DNA of 64,000 nucleotides from Synaphobranchus kaupii (Eukaryota; Chordata; Actinopteri; Anguilliformes; Synaphobranchidae). This document shows, piece by piece, positions 23,801-38,800 of this stretch. Under the pieces are notes generated by a model that saw only the letters and a program-made list of their open reading frames with translations, made no database searches and was not told where the DNA came from. A program made the position numbers and the translations under genes. Each line of letters opens with the position of its first letter. Positions within the stretch are counted from its first letter, which is position 1. The DNA lies in assembly GCA_029718625.1 (NCBI GenBank), contig CM056377.1, positions 112,679,641 to 112,743,640 on the forward strand, in the 5' to 3' direction.

Positions 23801-26800
23801 AAGAGACTGGATTTGATATGATGGTGAGCTGCACCAGATATCTACAAAACGAGTGAGTTTTCAGCTAAATTACCTAGATAGATAGCACTCCGGGTATGTA
23901 AAAACAAAAAAATGTAATTTTTTTGGGTGAACTGCCCCTTTAATAGACTGCAGCGCTGTATAATATTGACTCGCATTGCTTGTCATTACCTGCAGAGGTT
24001 TTTCTTCTTCTGGTGAGCCACTGTAACACTCAAAATCTCATCTGAAATCAAGTTGCAATGGAATGTGTTTTAAAATTGATGCTCTTCTGTATCTATTTCC
24101 CACACAATGTGCACGCGTTTCCCACCAACCTCCTTCTTTAAAATACGGAGTTCCATGGTAGAACATTTTTTCTTTCTTTGAAATTCCTCAAAAATCGGAC
24201 TGTACCAGTGAATCTGGTGGCAGCCAACACCTCATATCTATACCTCTAGAAACCACCTTACCAAAATCATCTTCACCTCTTACTATAATAGCTCCTCAAA
24301 CTATTTTAATGCAATAATCTACTTTACACAAAAGGTTTTATTTGTTTTTGCCTGCATGTTAATGCGCTGCGAAGAATAACGCTGTGTTAAGCCAACACCG
24401 TTGCTGTAATCATTTGGAAGCCATCTCTATGGATTGATTAAAAAGTGCAGGCCCATAAATTGTGTGATGCGTAGATGATATCGGCAGCTTTTATGAATAA
24501 CCCAGTATCTCTGAAATCTGTTGGCATGTGGGCTTGTGCTTGTTGAGCTCCACCTGGATGGCTCTTCAATGTGCCCAGCGGGTTTGGCACAAAGCCAGCA
24601 GTACGCACCTGCCAGGGGTAAAAGAGCGGTGTCTGGTCCAGAGGGACTCTGAGGGGAGCCACAATGACCAACTCAAACAGCAGACCCAGCAGCAGGGGGA
24701 TCACCCCGGCAACCAGCACTGCCACGACCACGGTCTTCATTATCTGCAGAGACCACAACAACAAGATAATTTGCAATCGGAATCAGGATTTTCCTCAGAC
24801 AATATGCTTGGTGTTTTCCAAAGTAACTATGAAGCCGTACCTTTTGGAACTGCCTTATAATTTGGCTATAATTTGGCCCACTCATGATAGAACTGCCTAC
24901 TGAGGTTAAGTTACCGAACAAGAACCACGTGGCTTCATTCAGTGTGGTCATCTTGGCAATTTCATCACTAGAGTATGCTGAGAATGCAGACATTCTCCAT
25001 TTTCTAAAAAATAATGTCATTTCATGGTATTTGCCCTGCCTTGCTTTGCCCAGTGTACCTATTCATTCTGATAATCATTTACTAACTTTAATAAATCACA
25101 CAAGTGGACACTCTGAAGGATGCAATTTCTCCTAAGTTGGAATTCCTTCCAACTATATGTATAAATATGGCCCCAATGCTGCAAATGTCTCACAATAACC
25201 AACAGAAGGAAACAGAAGTCGTTAAAAAAAAAAAAACATATTGAAAATGTAGAACATTATGTATATGCAGGTGCAGCAACCCACAATGCCGTTTGTTTAA
25301 CTTTATGGATTGCTTCCATTTGTACTACCATGAGTGACCACTCCTGGACTTTGAGGAGGATGATTGTGCGGCCTTGAGGCATCCAGGCCAGTAGTACGGT
25401 GATGCCCCGGATGGACAGCCAGCAGACGTACAGGCCACATGCCGCTGTGTACAGCTCGTGGATCTTGGCGCTGCCCGTCCAGAAAGACATCAGCCAGCGG
25501 CCGGCATACACTGCCCGTGCCAAGGAGAGAAGGGGATTAGGCAGGCCGACCAATCAGAAGCACAGCAAGTGCTCATGGGCTGCGTCCCAATATTCTACAC
25601 TCCCCACCTCCTTTGCTCCACTCCCCCACTACCACTCCTCTCCTACCCGGAAGTAAGCAAAACTGCCCGAACGTTTTGAGTACAAGCAGTTGCATGTACA
25701 GTATACAATGTACCTGACATTGTGGTTTGCATCGAGACATTAATCAATTTGTAACTATTTGTAAGCAATATGTAGCCATATGAGCCACATTAGATGATGA
25801 CACAAAGATCGGTTTCCGGGGAAAGAAGGAGTGGAGGGAAGGAGGGTGCATTTTTCAAGTACTGGGACGCACCCACAGTTTATGTCCACAGCTCACCTGG
25901 TAATGTCAAACAAATCAGGCTGGCGGCCAGCAGTGTCACACACATGAACGCGATCAGCAACACAATCTACAAAAAAAAAAACACATAAAACATATAATGA
26001 TAAATGACATTACATGTACTACTTAGCAGATACTCTTATCCAGAGCGACAGTTAGTCTCAGGAATTCAAGTGTGATACCACCAAGGCACAGTTAACACAG
26101 TGTACAGTTATCTGAACAAGCCAACAATTAGTATTGTAAGCAAACGTAAATAGCACTATTAAATTAACTTATTTATCTTAAGCTTAGATTTAAGACTAGT
26201 TAGGTTCATTATCGAAAAACAGAACAAACCACAAGCTTTCCAGTACACTTTTTGGCCCATAGGGCAACGGTTTAAAATTGTGAGAATCAGTCCCACCAGG
26301 ATCTCGCAGTTTTTTTGTGATTGTTGCGGCCTAAAATCCTTGATTTCGCAGCAGATTTTCTTAAAAGTTGCGATGCAAGGTGCGATGTTTTGTGTGTCTT
26401 TGTTGCGACAAAGTTGCGGTAATTGGTGAAAGTTGCAAATAAAAATTGCGATTTCAAAAATATATATGTAATTCAATAAAAAATCATATTTAATATAAGT
26501 TCAGTGAGAATGAAACAGTACTGTAGGCCTATAGCTAACACAACTGGAAATATTGTGGAGCTTGCGTTCTGATTAACAAAAAAGGCTCAATATAACAAAA
26601 ATGTTTTGTAAATTGAAATGTGAAACATTTTTTTGGACCTGAAAATCAGAGTTAACGTGGAGTAATTCTTGGAGAAATTCTGTTTGTGCTCGTAAATAGC
26701 CTATGTGTAAACAGGGAGACTCGCGACAGCAGAACCCAAACGCGCTTTTATTATGAAACCATTTTTACGCTCAGTAGCCTAATGACGGGGAAACTGTCCC

Positions 26801-29800
26801 TGCTTCATGAGACTCGCTACAACGGAGGAGATATTTTAATAAAAACATTTTGTAAGTTGCCTATTTGTGTTTGAAATAATTTGTGTTCTTCGAGCCGAGG
26901 TCGTAACACAACGATTTGACCGTCTTTAGCGGGAAAGTTGCGGTGATTGGGGAAAAAAAAAGCAACTCTTGCAACTTTCACGGAGTTTCGTTGATTTTGC
27001 GTTAATAGTTGCGATCGCGACATCGCAAAATCCTGGAGGGACTGGAGAATATTGCCGAAATAACAATGATGTGCAGCACTGTAAAATATGGAAAGCCCAC
27101 TACTGACAAGGCCTGCACCTAAACAGGGCAGCTCAATCTGTCCATCTGTGACCTTTCACATTTCCAAACATTCGTTTGTCCGTTTTTTGACTCTGTTACT
27201 AAGGAGGATATTTTTCCCCAGGTGACTGAGATTCACTGGATAAATTTAGTGCACGAAACATATCCGGCGCACGTCTTTGCACTAAAGGCATTACAGTAAG
27301 CAAGGCCAGGGCTACAACTGCGCCGAGCCAACTACAGGACCGTTTGCGAGGCGTTGAGGATGTACGCATGCCTGCATGAGGCTTACCCTGAACGGAAACC
27401 TCATGGGCCGGTGGTAGGGCTGGAAGCCCACAGGGCCGCCTTGCTGCAGTATGGCCTGGTGTGCCGCGTGCAGGCCCTCCCCCACCGCAGGGGGGGCGTT
27501 GTTGTTGTTGCGAGCCTGCTGCGGGTTGTTGTGGGCCTGCTGATTTACGTTGTTGTCGTTCTCCTCTTGGTCGCCCAGCAAGTAAGAATGGAGGTCTCTG
27601 TTAACGGCCATTAAACGAGGTATGAACAGAAGCTGATGAGTAATCACCAATAATCGCCAAAAATGGATGGTGATGGATGGATTTTTTTATGTTTCAATAC
27701 ATAATGCGATCACAAACTAACAACAACAACAACAACGCGTGTGTAATCAGCACATTGGTGTGACAGCTGGAGCTTATTCACAGAAAATGTATCAAGAAGG
27801 GGTCGAGAAAGGAAGTAGGCAAATTAAAGATTAAATTTAAACATGATACAAAAGGCAGCATTAGACTGCCAGAATGAAAATGAGTCACTGCATAAATATC
27901 AATCTTGTCATTTATCAAACCATGAATCATCCTGTGAAAGATGTGTCTATAAACTTTGAGGAGGATGTGTCTATAAACAATACAAACAGTTAAGAGCTGG
28001 ACATTTCTCTGGAACAACAAGTAGACAAACTGTTCTCAAATTAATACAGAGGTAAAACTGTGCCAGAAGATTATTGTATCATCTCTGCAGGCAAAGCTAC
28101 CTTCTTTACAGCAGGCAGATGGTGTTTTTTTTTTTGTTTGTTTGCGATTATGCTTAGGTGTTGCGAGCGGTGGAGACGCAGCCGGTACTCACAGCAGGAA
28201 GCCGGCGGTGACGGTCCAGGCCCGCACCAGGCCCTTCAGCCACTGCCTCGTGTGCCCCTGCTCCAGCAGGGCGGGCAGGACCACCTGCAGCAGCAGCAGC
28301 TCCAGAGACAGCTCACTCACAGGAGCGTCACTAGGGGGAGGGACACAGAGCGGCCAACCGTCATGATCGCCGGCCTTCACAGTAGCCTATCCACACACAG
28401 CATAGACTACACTTAGGAGACATGCGATACAAATGCTAATGGGGAAAATAAACATTAAACATTTCCATGTTACTACAGGACACTGCATTACTAAGCTAGA
28501 ATTAATTCTATAAGACAATAATACTACCCTTGCTGTAAAATGCATATAAAAGATTATGCGACAGCTAAAATAAATACACTATCCTTTCCAATAAATTATT
28601 TCATTACAAAAAATAGAAGAAAAAAAACGAACTTACCTGTAGAGCATTACATTATAAGGAAGGAAGTTTGGTAGAAAGAGTTTTATTATCCTAATGGGAA
28701 GCCACAGCATTAGCAGAACAATGGAACCAAATACAACCTGCAAGGAGACGATGGAATGCATTTAAATCTATGTTGCATCTGGGCAGAGTTAGAGTGAGGA
28801 AGAAACACGAGCAAGTGAAGATGCATTTTTACTTACCACTGATAAAATAAATCTTCTGAGATGTCTGTATATTGGCAAATGAATCATTTCTTGGACTGGA
28901 TTAAAATCAGGATCATTCAGGTTTCGTAGAAACCACAATACTCCAGGTCTTAACACCTGAGATGATATGATGAAATATGATTACTTTTATGGGTTTTATT
29001 AGGCTTTTATATAAAGATTCTATGAGAGCAATCATTTACTAACTACAAGGTTGAACCATGCATTTTAGTTAGGCTTCAAATACAATGTGGGACTAGATTA
29101 TTATAGCAAACACATCTTTTTCCCTCCTGTTTCAATAAAAAAATATTTGATCAGATTAAATACATCAGAAGTAAAAAAAGACAGCTTCTTACCTCTCGCA
29201 GTAAGAGAATAAAAGAAGCAAAGTAGAAGACGTAGACCATTCCTACAAGCCAATGAAGGAACATGGTCGTGCCAGGGGCTGACTGGAAGCTTAGTTCCCT
29301 ATCCTTCAAAGAGGCATCAAACATTTCCTAAAGAAAGACATTGATCTTTTAATATTTTATCAGGCTCCATAATTTATAATAGAATGATTTTTCTGCTCAT
29401 AAAATTAGAATAAGTACAATGACTTGGAGTAAAAAAAACATCATTCCACAGTTTTCATTGTCCTGAACTGGAATTCTCTTTTACATATCTGTACTCAGCA
29501 AAATTTGTGTTGAGGATCGCTACTGGAAGTGGTGCCATTTTCACACTGTGCTTGTCGTACATACCAGTGAACATATGTCCAGCCACCAGCCACAAATGAG
29601 AGGGAAGACACCTATCTCCACAACCACCAATAATGAAACCTGAAAAGTGAAAGATATAAGCTCCCCTTCAGAAAATTTGAAGAAATTAATTTGGACAGAT
29701 ATGAAGCCTCCAGTTAATTATGATACCTGCATTACAGGCAAAAGTGGGGATATTAAGTCAAAGCCAGGATGTCCACAACTGTAATTGCAATTCCATACTA

Positions 29801-32800
29801 AATGTTAAGTTGTCTGAAACATAAAATCTGTTCAGTAGCATGTCACATAAGGCAGTGATGTAGCCGAATTTGAAGCAAACAACCAAGTATATCAGCAAAA
29901 GATAAGCTAATATAATATGCCTATATAGCACTGTCATGAAAAATACACAATGCATTGCACCTAATGTTGCCAGCTAATATGTTAATTTGCCGAAGAAAAT
30001 ATTGCCTTTCCACCAGACAAGAGTAAAATTGCCATGACTGTCAATTGCAAAGAACATAGATCGCCGAACATCAGCTAGCCATTATGACTGCGTAGGCGAT
30101 TTCTTTACCCAAGAACAGCATTATTGGTTACATCATTCCAACATGTGTGGTTTCATTATACAACTTTAATCCCAAATGTGAAAAATCTTCCAGTTTGTTT
30201 GATGACATAAAATGATGCTTTCATTTTAAATGGATCTTTGGGATAATAGCTTTAGTATAAACATTTTCCAAAATGTTGTCATACACGGATATTAAATGGA
30301 AATTGGCGTGGTAATAAAATGGGAAATTAAGTGTAGTAATAATTAATTATACTTTTCTTTTCCAGTTTCCCCTCCAACCCGAGGAATGTATATATCCAAT
30401 TCCCTCGATCTGGAATGTCCAGCTGTCTACAACCGCAGCCGCGTTCTATGTGTGAACCACCTTGCCAAATCAGGAGAGCTGGAACATCGACAGTTCTCCT
30501 CAGAAACACGCGGTGTCTAGGGCTGAGTATCGAACCTCAATACTTTTCGAGTACCGACCGAGTATCAAAAAAGGATTCGGTGCCAATTTTCGGTACTTTT
30601 TGGAAAATTTTTGTTTAAATTATCCGTTAAGTACCAAATCTTTAGCCTCACCAGGGGAACTCTTTCTTGTTTTTATTCTTGTTTTTTTTCTTGATTTAAC
30701 GCATAATTGTCTTCATTTTATACAGCCGTTTGAGTTGACAACATTAAACACTGAAGCATTTTAGAGGTTTCGGCATATTTTTTTGGATATTGTTGGAAAA
30801 ATATTTTTACACTCAGGAAAGAAAGGTATCAAAAAACGTATCGATTTGGCATCGGTATCGAACGCCAGGTATCGGCATCGAGACCGGTATCGAAAGATTT
30901 CAAACGATACCCAGCCCTAGTGGTGTCCAACAGCGGCATCTTTTCGCGTCACAGACCGCAGTGAAGCTCGCACAAAGCGGCGTCAGAGGAAGACTTTTCA
31001 TATGCGGCTTTGACATGCAATGTCAGTGGGAGTCGCCCAAGAGCAATGAAACGCGGATCCACGTTGGACTGAACCCTCCCATACCCTGGGAGATCGCACC
31101 TCACCCCGTGGGACCACCGGCCACAGTCGTCACTGGCACGGTCCGGATTCCATCCAAGGCCATGAGGCTCATCCTCGCACCACAGTGTGGTGCTGGTGCC
31201 TAAATCGAATTGTGCTTTTCTGCTGCGCTGATAACAGATTGAGGTGAAGAGATGCACCACCTACACGATCACCATGAAAAACGCCTTGACTGATCCCAGT
31301 GTCAATTTCATAGTCTGCTTGTTTTATTGGAGGCCTACAGTACTTTTTTCTTGTTTTGCTCATTTTGACAACAATGCTATACATCTCCAGGATGACCAAG
31401 GCTATAATATTTAACAAGCATAAAAAACAGATCCTTTTTTATGGGAAACAATTAATATTATTGCCTGATCAGGCTTTGTATGCTTGGAACCAACCTAAGA
31501 CTAAAAATCTTAATATTTTCTAGTTCAGTGTGGGCTTAAAGGGATAGTTCGGAATTTTGGACATAATGTCTCAATTACGACTTACCCATGATGTAGTTGA
31601 TTGATGGAAACCATTTTCAGCTAATTCCATGCTGTCCCTTCTTTTGGACATACACACGTTGCTAATGCTAGCGCAACTCTAAGGTAACCGGTAGCATCCA
31701 CTACCAAACGCACTTAAACACTCCACAGTACGCCCAAAGCAAATAAAATACGACGACAGTCTATCGGGGTTATTTTGAATGTTTATACCATCATTTTTTA
31801 AGTCAAACTATCGTTGAATCCTTTACTTTGTGCTGACCTACACTGCCTGGCCAAAAAAAAAGTCGCAGTTGCACCAGTCATGCATAGTGCCCACTGTACA
31901 AGCCTCTGGAGGCAGTGTTATGATCTGGGGTTGCTTCAATTGGTCAGGTCTAGGCTCAGCAACGTTATGCAGCAATAAAATATGCAGCTGAGTACCTGAA
32001 TGTACTGAATAACCAGGTTATCCCATCAATGGGCATATTCCAGGATGACAATGCCAAGATTCATCGGGCTCAAATTGTGAAAGAGTGGTTCAGGGAGCAT
32101 GAGGAATCATTTTCACACATGAATTGGCCACCAGAGTCCTGACCTTAACCCCATTGAAAGTCTTTGGGATGTGCTGGAGAAGACTTCACGGAGTGGTTCG
32201 AGTCTCCCGTCGTCAATACAAGATCTCGGCCAAAAATTAATGCAAGTCTGGACGGAAATAAATGTTGTGACGTTGCATGAGGTTGTCGAAACAATGCCAC
32301 GACGAATGCGCGCCATAATCAAAGCTAAAGGCGGTCCAACAAAATATTACAGTGTGCAACTTTTTTTTTGGCCGGGCAGTGTATATTCTCTGTGGATGTA
32401 CCGCGGCGGAACGATACTTTACGTTACCTACGAATGTAGTGCCGGCACTGGTCGACTACAACAACAAAGAAGAGCAACAAGTTGCAATGGCCACGTTCGC
32501 TCCGCCGCCGTACTTCCACAAAGAATATAGGTCAGCACAAAGTAAAGGATTCAACAATAGTTTGACTTCAAAGATTATGGTATAAACACTCAAAATAACC
32601 CCGATAGACTGTCGTCGTATTTTATTTGCTTTGGGCGCACTGTGGAGTGTTTAAGTGCGTTTGGTAGTGGATGCTACCGGTTACCTTAGAGTTGCGCTAG
32701 CATTAGCAACGTGTGTATGTCCAAAAGAAGGGACAGCATGGAATTAGCTGAAAATGGTTTCCATCAATCAACTACATCATGGATAAATCGTAATTGAGAC

Positions 32801-35800
32801 ATTATGTCCAAAATTCCGAACTATCCCTTTAAATTTGCAAGCCCCTGACGCAGGATCTAGTTGCACAACATGCAAAACATCAATCTAGCTTCAGATCGAA
32901 TAAAAAAAACGGAACATGAAAAATGGCCAATGACGACACAAAGAGTAATGAAATGGTTGTGAAACCAGTTACCTTCACGACAATGTAGCAAACCCCCAAC
33001 AGACGGCGTGATCTTTGGAACCTCACCAGCGCCGCTAAACCCTGGTTACCTTCATTAAGAAACAACATGCTGCGTGGTTCCACTCCATAACTACACATTC
33101 AACAAACAACATCTTGCTTCGCCCTATCAATATTAAATTATTACCCAATCTTCACCCACTTGCCCAGTTCACTACGTTTCATTTCAGTAACTGTGCACAC
33201 TAGAGAAAGACTGACATAAGACGGAAAATAAAATGGGCTACCCACAATTTCTTGATAATTTGCTTGATAAATCTGCTCCGTTATAATTAAAATAGAATTC
33301 ACTTTCTATAGATGGTGACCACGTGTACTTTGCATGCAAGTGCAGCACCGAGTCAGTAAGGATGGGCTAGTGCAGCTGTGGCACACCCCCCACGGCCATA
33401 AATCAACACCGAAAGACACGGGGAAGAAGGATACGTGACACACAATTAATGTCACAGCCAAGAGGACGTAGCCCACGATTGTTGTGATCAGGCCTTCGAA
33501 GTGTGAGGCTTGGACCTGAAAGACAAAATTACATTCAATAGTGAGACAATTTTAGTTTTGGTGAATCCTTCTAGGATGATATACAATCCGTTTTTTCTGT
33601 TGTGTCAAGTGAAAATGTCCCCACTGTAACATCCTCCCTCCCAACTCCCGAGTTCAAGACTCCAGGCTGGTTTCAGCCGTATCTGGGACATTAAAGCTTC
33701 AAAATAAACCTAGAGAGGTCAGCTATTCCCCAGTACAGACGGGCTATTTAGAATGCAATTTCTGGGTCACTCGGATGTGCCAGCTTCTGAGGCACAGTTA
33801 GTTTTTTTTTTTACAAAGGATGCAACAGTTACCAATGTGATAGTACTTACATATTCTTCAAAACCAAGTCCCACTACAGAGAAGTGGCCAATGTGATAGG
33901 GGCAAAAAGCTGAAATACAAGCAACGGTCACAACAAATGTTACAAAATGATTAGCAATTGTACATGCAAAAGTGTTTTAAAACCTGTGGAATGAAACGGG
34001 AGACTAGATGCATACCAAACACAAGTATGAAGAGTGTGTTCAGAGAAACGACCCAGAAGACGTGTTCCTGAGAATGAAAAAAAAAAAAAAAAAAGGTCAA
34101 ATGTTTTGATTGGAGTTCTATTCGCACATTTTTTTTTATTTTTTTTTTTTAAACAAACCATGCCGAGGAATATTCTAACATGTCAGGTTCCACAGCTTTT
34201 GAACACTACGCCCGTTTAGGTTGTGTAACGAAAATGAACAAACAAATACTTTTAATTTCCCTCACCGCTAATATTTAGATGACAGTATACTTTAGATTTA
34301 CATACCAGGAAAACCAAGGAGCCATCAAGTCCGAGCATCTGAAAATACCCGCAATTACATGAGAACTGCATTGTGACATCTGCCCCAAGCAACGTACATG
34401 TCGGGCAGTAAACTGAGTACTAATTGTGACGCAAGTTGGCCAGCAGCACGCTTACCCTCTCCCAGGTGAGTTCCTCTGCTGCTCGGTCCCACTCAAGTGC
34501 ATTCCAGTTCATGTCATCTGCAGTGGCAGTCGAAGAGATCGATAAGTCACTCCAGCAGCAGTTTAAACTACCCGCTGCCGTCTAAAACCATGCCAACACC
34601 ATCACTGCATTGATCTTCGGCGGTAAAATCAAATGCGCTCACGGCTGCAACGCAAGCCATAGGTCCGACGTGATCATAGCCTTAGGTGTCGACTGACGGT
34701 ACCTTGGGCCCCGTTGTTGGCGTCCGCGGCGTCTTCGGCGCCGGCGTCGTCCTCATCCTCGTTGTCCACCTCCATGTCCTCCACAGGGTCCATCTGGATG
34801 TCGGGGTTGTCGGCCGCCACCCTCGTTCTCGGCCGGGGGGTTGGCGGGCGCCGGAGCGGCCTGGTTCTCTGGGGCTCCGTTTCCAGCACCGGGGGCCTTG
34901 TGGAGACAAAATCAGTGGAGCTTTTACTCAATCGTCCCATGCCCCCGTCGCTGATGGGAATATGGGTCGGCAAAAAGAGGGACAACAATACATCTGTATG
35001 CGTGTGAGAGACTGGGATACCTCATTGGGCTGCCCTGCCACGTTGGGAGGGTGCTGCTGATTCTGTTCCAGCCACAGGGGGGCGCCGCCATGGACGATCT
35101 GCTCACGCAGCCACACCAGGCTTATGAACGCGCACAAGGTGCACGTCACCACAAAACACCCCTGCAAGCAGTCCGCCAGCAAGTTCTCTCTGGAATGGAG
35201 CAGAGCGACACCCACATCATATGTAAAGGCTTACTCATCATATTTTGGTATTTAAGATTCTGCAATTAGGTCTTTTTTAAAATATTACTTATGAAGACTA
35301 CCGTTTTGTAGTCACATTTTATGACTACTAACATTTTGTAAAATTTTGATTCTTTGTAAATCTGCGAATTGCCAACAAGGAAAGGGTTATGCATCTGGAA
35401 ACCATTGGTAGAAAATAAACTTTCACTTCCCCTGGTGTAACAGAGATGAATAGGATATGAGATGGAACTAGTGGTATGAAAATGTCTGCAAGTGAAGCGT
35501 TTGCATTCCTGTTTTTAAATGCAATAAAATAATTACCACAGGACACTGTTGATCACATATCCCCCCTGAAAAGGACTGGTTTGTGTACTGATACTAATAT
35601 ACCTACCGAAAATGTTCAAAAATGGCAAACGGTCTTTTAAACCATTGTGCAAAACCCCTAACATTCCCTGTTTGAAAAACAGTCAGTCAGCCCACCAACC
35701 AGTTTTTCCACAGAGGGAAAATAAGCTAAAACAGAATTGTACAACCAAACGAAACCAATCCAATTCCTCAGTAATATCAGCCAATCCCAAGCACGGCAAA

Positions 35801-38800
35801 GGTCTCAAACATGTGTATATCAATATCTGTGGCGTAATAATGCCTAATGGTGGTTATCCAGACGCATCTTCTTCTTCCACATCTTGCTGAACACATGACT
35901 GCAGCAGGCTATTCTTTCTGCTTATATCAACCACAGTGATTGCCTGTGGCATGGGGCAGCCGTGCCTGCTCTAGAGACAAAGCTTTCACAGAACAAACTA
36001 ATCACAATGAGCCAACTGAAAAAGCCAAAGGATATGTCATCCTTCATCTCCTTCCATGCTTTCAACACTGATTATTTGATGGCTGACATGCATATAATCT
36101 TACACCTTCATTTACAGTTCCTTCCAAGGTAACATATAAAATATACCCGTTTAAAGTGCAGAATCAATAGAGTTGTAAGTACTAAAGGAGCAGCTTTTTC
36201 TATTTGCACAAGGAGCTGAGGTACGGAGGTACAGTGACAAGATTGGGGCACTTACGTGGACAGCATATCTAACGGCAGCGTCAGTAGCGAGCTCACAGAG
36301 CCGGTAAATAGACACTTGTAGATGCGACCTTCAGGAAAAGTGGAGGGAATAAAAAGAGGAAACCTTTGCTTTGAGTTTTTCCACAGATGCCAACATCAAC
36401 ACTGCTAATGCTGTAGTTCTGTTTTTCTTTTTTAACTCACTGAAAAATATAAGCATGCAATCAAATCTGAAGATAAATATAATTCTGTCATATTTGAATA
36501 CCAAATATTTTGTCTTTGTTGACTGCAAACTGCCTTCCTTAGAACCGCCAGTCAGCATGGCAGTAATTGCTCAAGATCCTTGACATGTCAGCACACTGCC
36601 TTCCAATAATTATAGGCTGAGGCAGAGAACAGCACACATTGGGCAGCTCCTGCCCAAACAGCTCCAAAACATTATCCACTGACTCAATTTCCAAATATTA
36701 GAATGGCTCGCTATACTTACTGCCACACCAAAAATTTAAGCTAAATGAAGCATATCTTTATTGCATAATCTTCAGACAACTTCCAAATAAAAGGTAGAGA
36801 TGGGCAGTGGATGAGAGGCTGGGTTATACTTACATGCTGTCAGGGGAACCACACCTAACCAGGCGAAGGCCCACCAGTGTGTAGTGAAACCAGTATCGTA
36901 TAGCTGTGCCAATACTCGTCACCAGTCCTGCAAATATGTCCTGAACGGGAAGCCGAGAAGGCATGTCTGGAGAATAAACTGGAAATAAAATAGGTACATT
37001 GAAATACTAGAGCCTTTTCCCCTGCAGGTTCCCAAAACAAATATGTGTCCTTTCATAAATCCAAGAAATACAGACTGCACTGCAGTTTCAGGTGTGTGGC
37101 TTCAGTGGACTGACATTAAAACAACCATTTGTTAAGTAACATAACGCCATTTTGTTCATCTTCTTTACTCAGAAAAACATCAAGGTAATTTAGGCATCAC
37201 AGATAGAGGTAAAAACATCTAAAATGTTTTCCTGCTATGCGCATCCATCCAGGAAATGTCTGGATGTAGCATTTATAGAGCAATAACCCTCAGCTGGAAA
37301 ACATCTCACCTCCTTGGATAATAACATGGTGAGAGACAGTTCTGTCCTGACAGAACTACACACTCCCTCTAAAATCACATGCAAATACTGCACAATTATT
37401 GCGGAGTTACTGTATAACACTAGGAGCTCTATTTTAATAAACCAAACGCAATGGTGAACGCAAGAGTAATCGCTTGGCGGTATCGCTCTGAGGGCGTGTC
37501 GGCGAGAAATTTGGTAATTTCATGACGGCAATCTTGGTGCACCTTATGGCGGTATTGCTAAAAGGCTGGGTTTAAACGTCCAAGGTGTGTCTCTATGGTA
37601 GCCAATCAAATTGTTGTTCTCATGCTTTAAAAAAAAAGCCAGTTGGAACGCAATCGCTCCATGCAATTTCATAATGAGCAACCCAAACGCACTGGACCGT
37701 CAACGACAAGAGCGATTTTCCGCACAGGAATCAGACATACTTGCAACAGAAGTACAGGCTAGGACTGTAGTAATTTATGGATCACAATCCACACCACCTC
37801 GTCTCCCAGAAGTTCGGAAGGCACGGGAGGAGGTGGCGAATGCATTAATTAGCCTACATTAGGTGATGTAGGCATAATTATGATTCAAATGGTAGGCTTA
37901 TGATTCAACTGTGTCAATGTGTAATTTATATATTATAGGCTATTGGCCTATATGATCGCAAGTTTCTTGTAAGCTGTCCTGTTTTATTCTAGTAGTTTAA
38001 ATTAAAATTAATTAATTAATAATAATTATAGGCTATTTGTTCATTAAATGGAAGTGTAATGTTGGCATCACCTATAGACACTACATAGAACTACATGACG
38101 AATAAGTGGCAAATTGCCAGAGTCTATTGCGTTCCCGCTAAGAGGTGGTTCCAGCTGATCATAACGCAATGGGTTTTCGTTGGTTCAAATTGTCACTGAG
38201 CCGAAAGTATTTTAGAACACGCCCCAGACAGCGCCACCCATCCCACTGCAGCGCAAGCGAAAGGATGTTATGTTGAGAATTTGTTGATCCTAGCGGTATT
38301 GCTGAGAAACGCCATAGCGCCAGTTTTAAGACGTTGATGCTGTCAACAAGCTTGCGTTTGACTATACCGTCCCCTTGCGCTGGTTTGAAAATAGAGCCCT
38401 AGGTGACAGTAGATAAACGTCACGGGGAAACGGGAACAACAAAAGCAGGCCCAAAGACAGTTTTAACTGCACTTGAATATTCTTTTTAACTGTATGAGCA
38501 ACCTTAAAGAGTGTCCTATGAAATCACATCCATGCATATACTTAGAACATAATGCGACACAAGGAAACGGGTCAGTTACTTACTTGGCGTGAATGCAAAA
38601 TCGATGCTTGCACAATTCACAGTACTCCTTTCTGCTGTGTTTCAGCCATTGAACCAAGCTGTAAAACAGAAGATCTAATTACATCAAGTGTGCCGCGACA
38701 TGTGCAGCACCAGGCAGAAAGCGGACTCAAGGGAGGAAAGCGTTATTATAACAAAAACCGCGCAAGTGCATGCAGCCGCTGTCCAAAGTCCATTCAGAGA

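Noticed and set aside
28276..28300. CAGCAGCAGCAG run as a possible polyglutamine or disease-type repeat
   Set aside because: It lies within MARCHF6 exon 18, read on the minus strand as a leucine-rich stretch (LELLLLQVV) conserved in the family.
34686..35060. Plus-strand open frames over MARCHF6 exons 6 and 7
   Set aside because: They are antisense to the acidic linker exon; GC-rich codons keep the reverse frame open.
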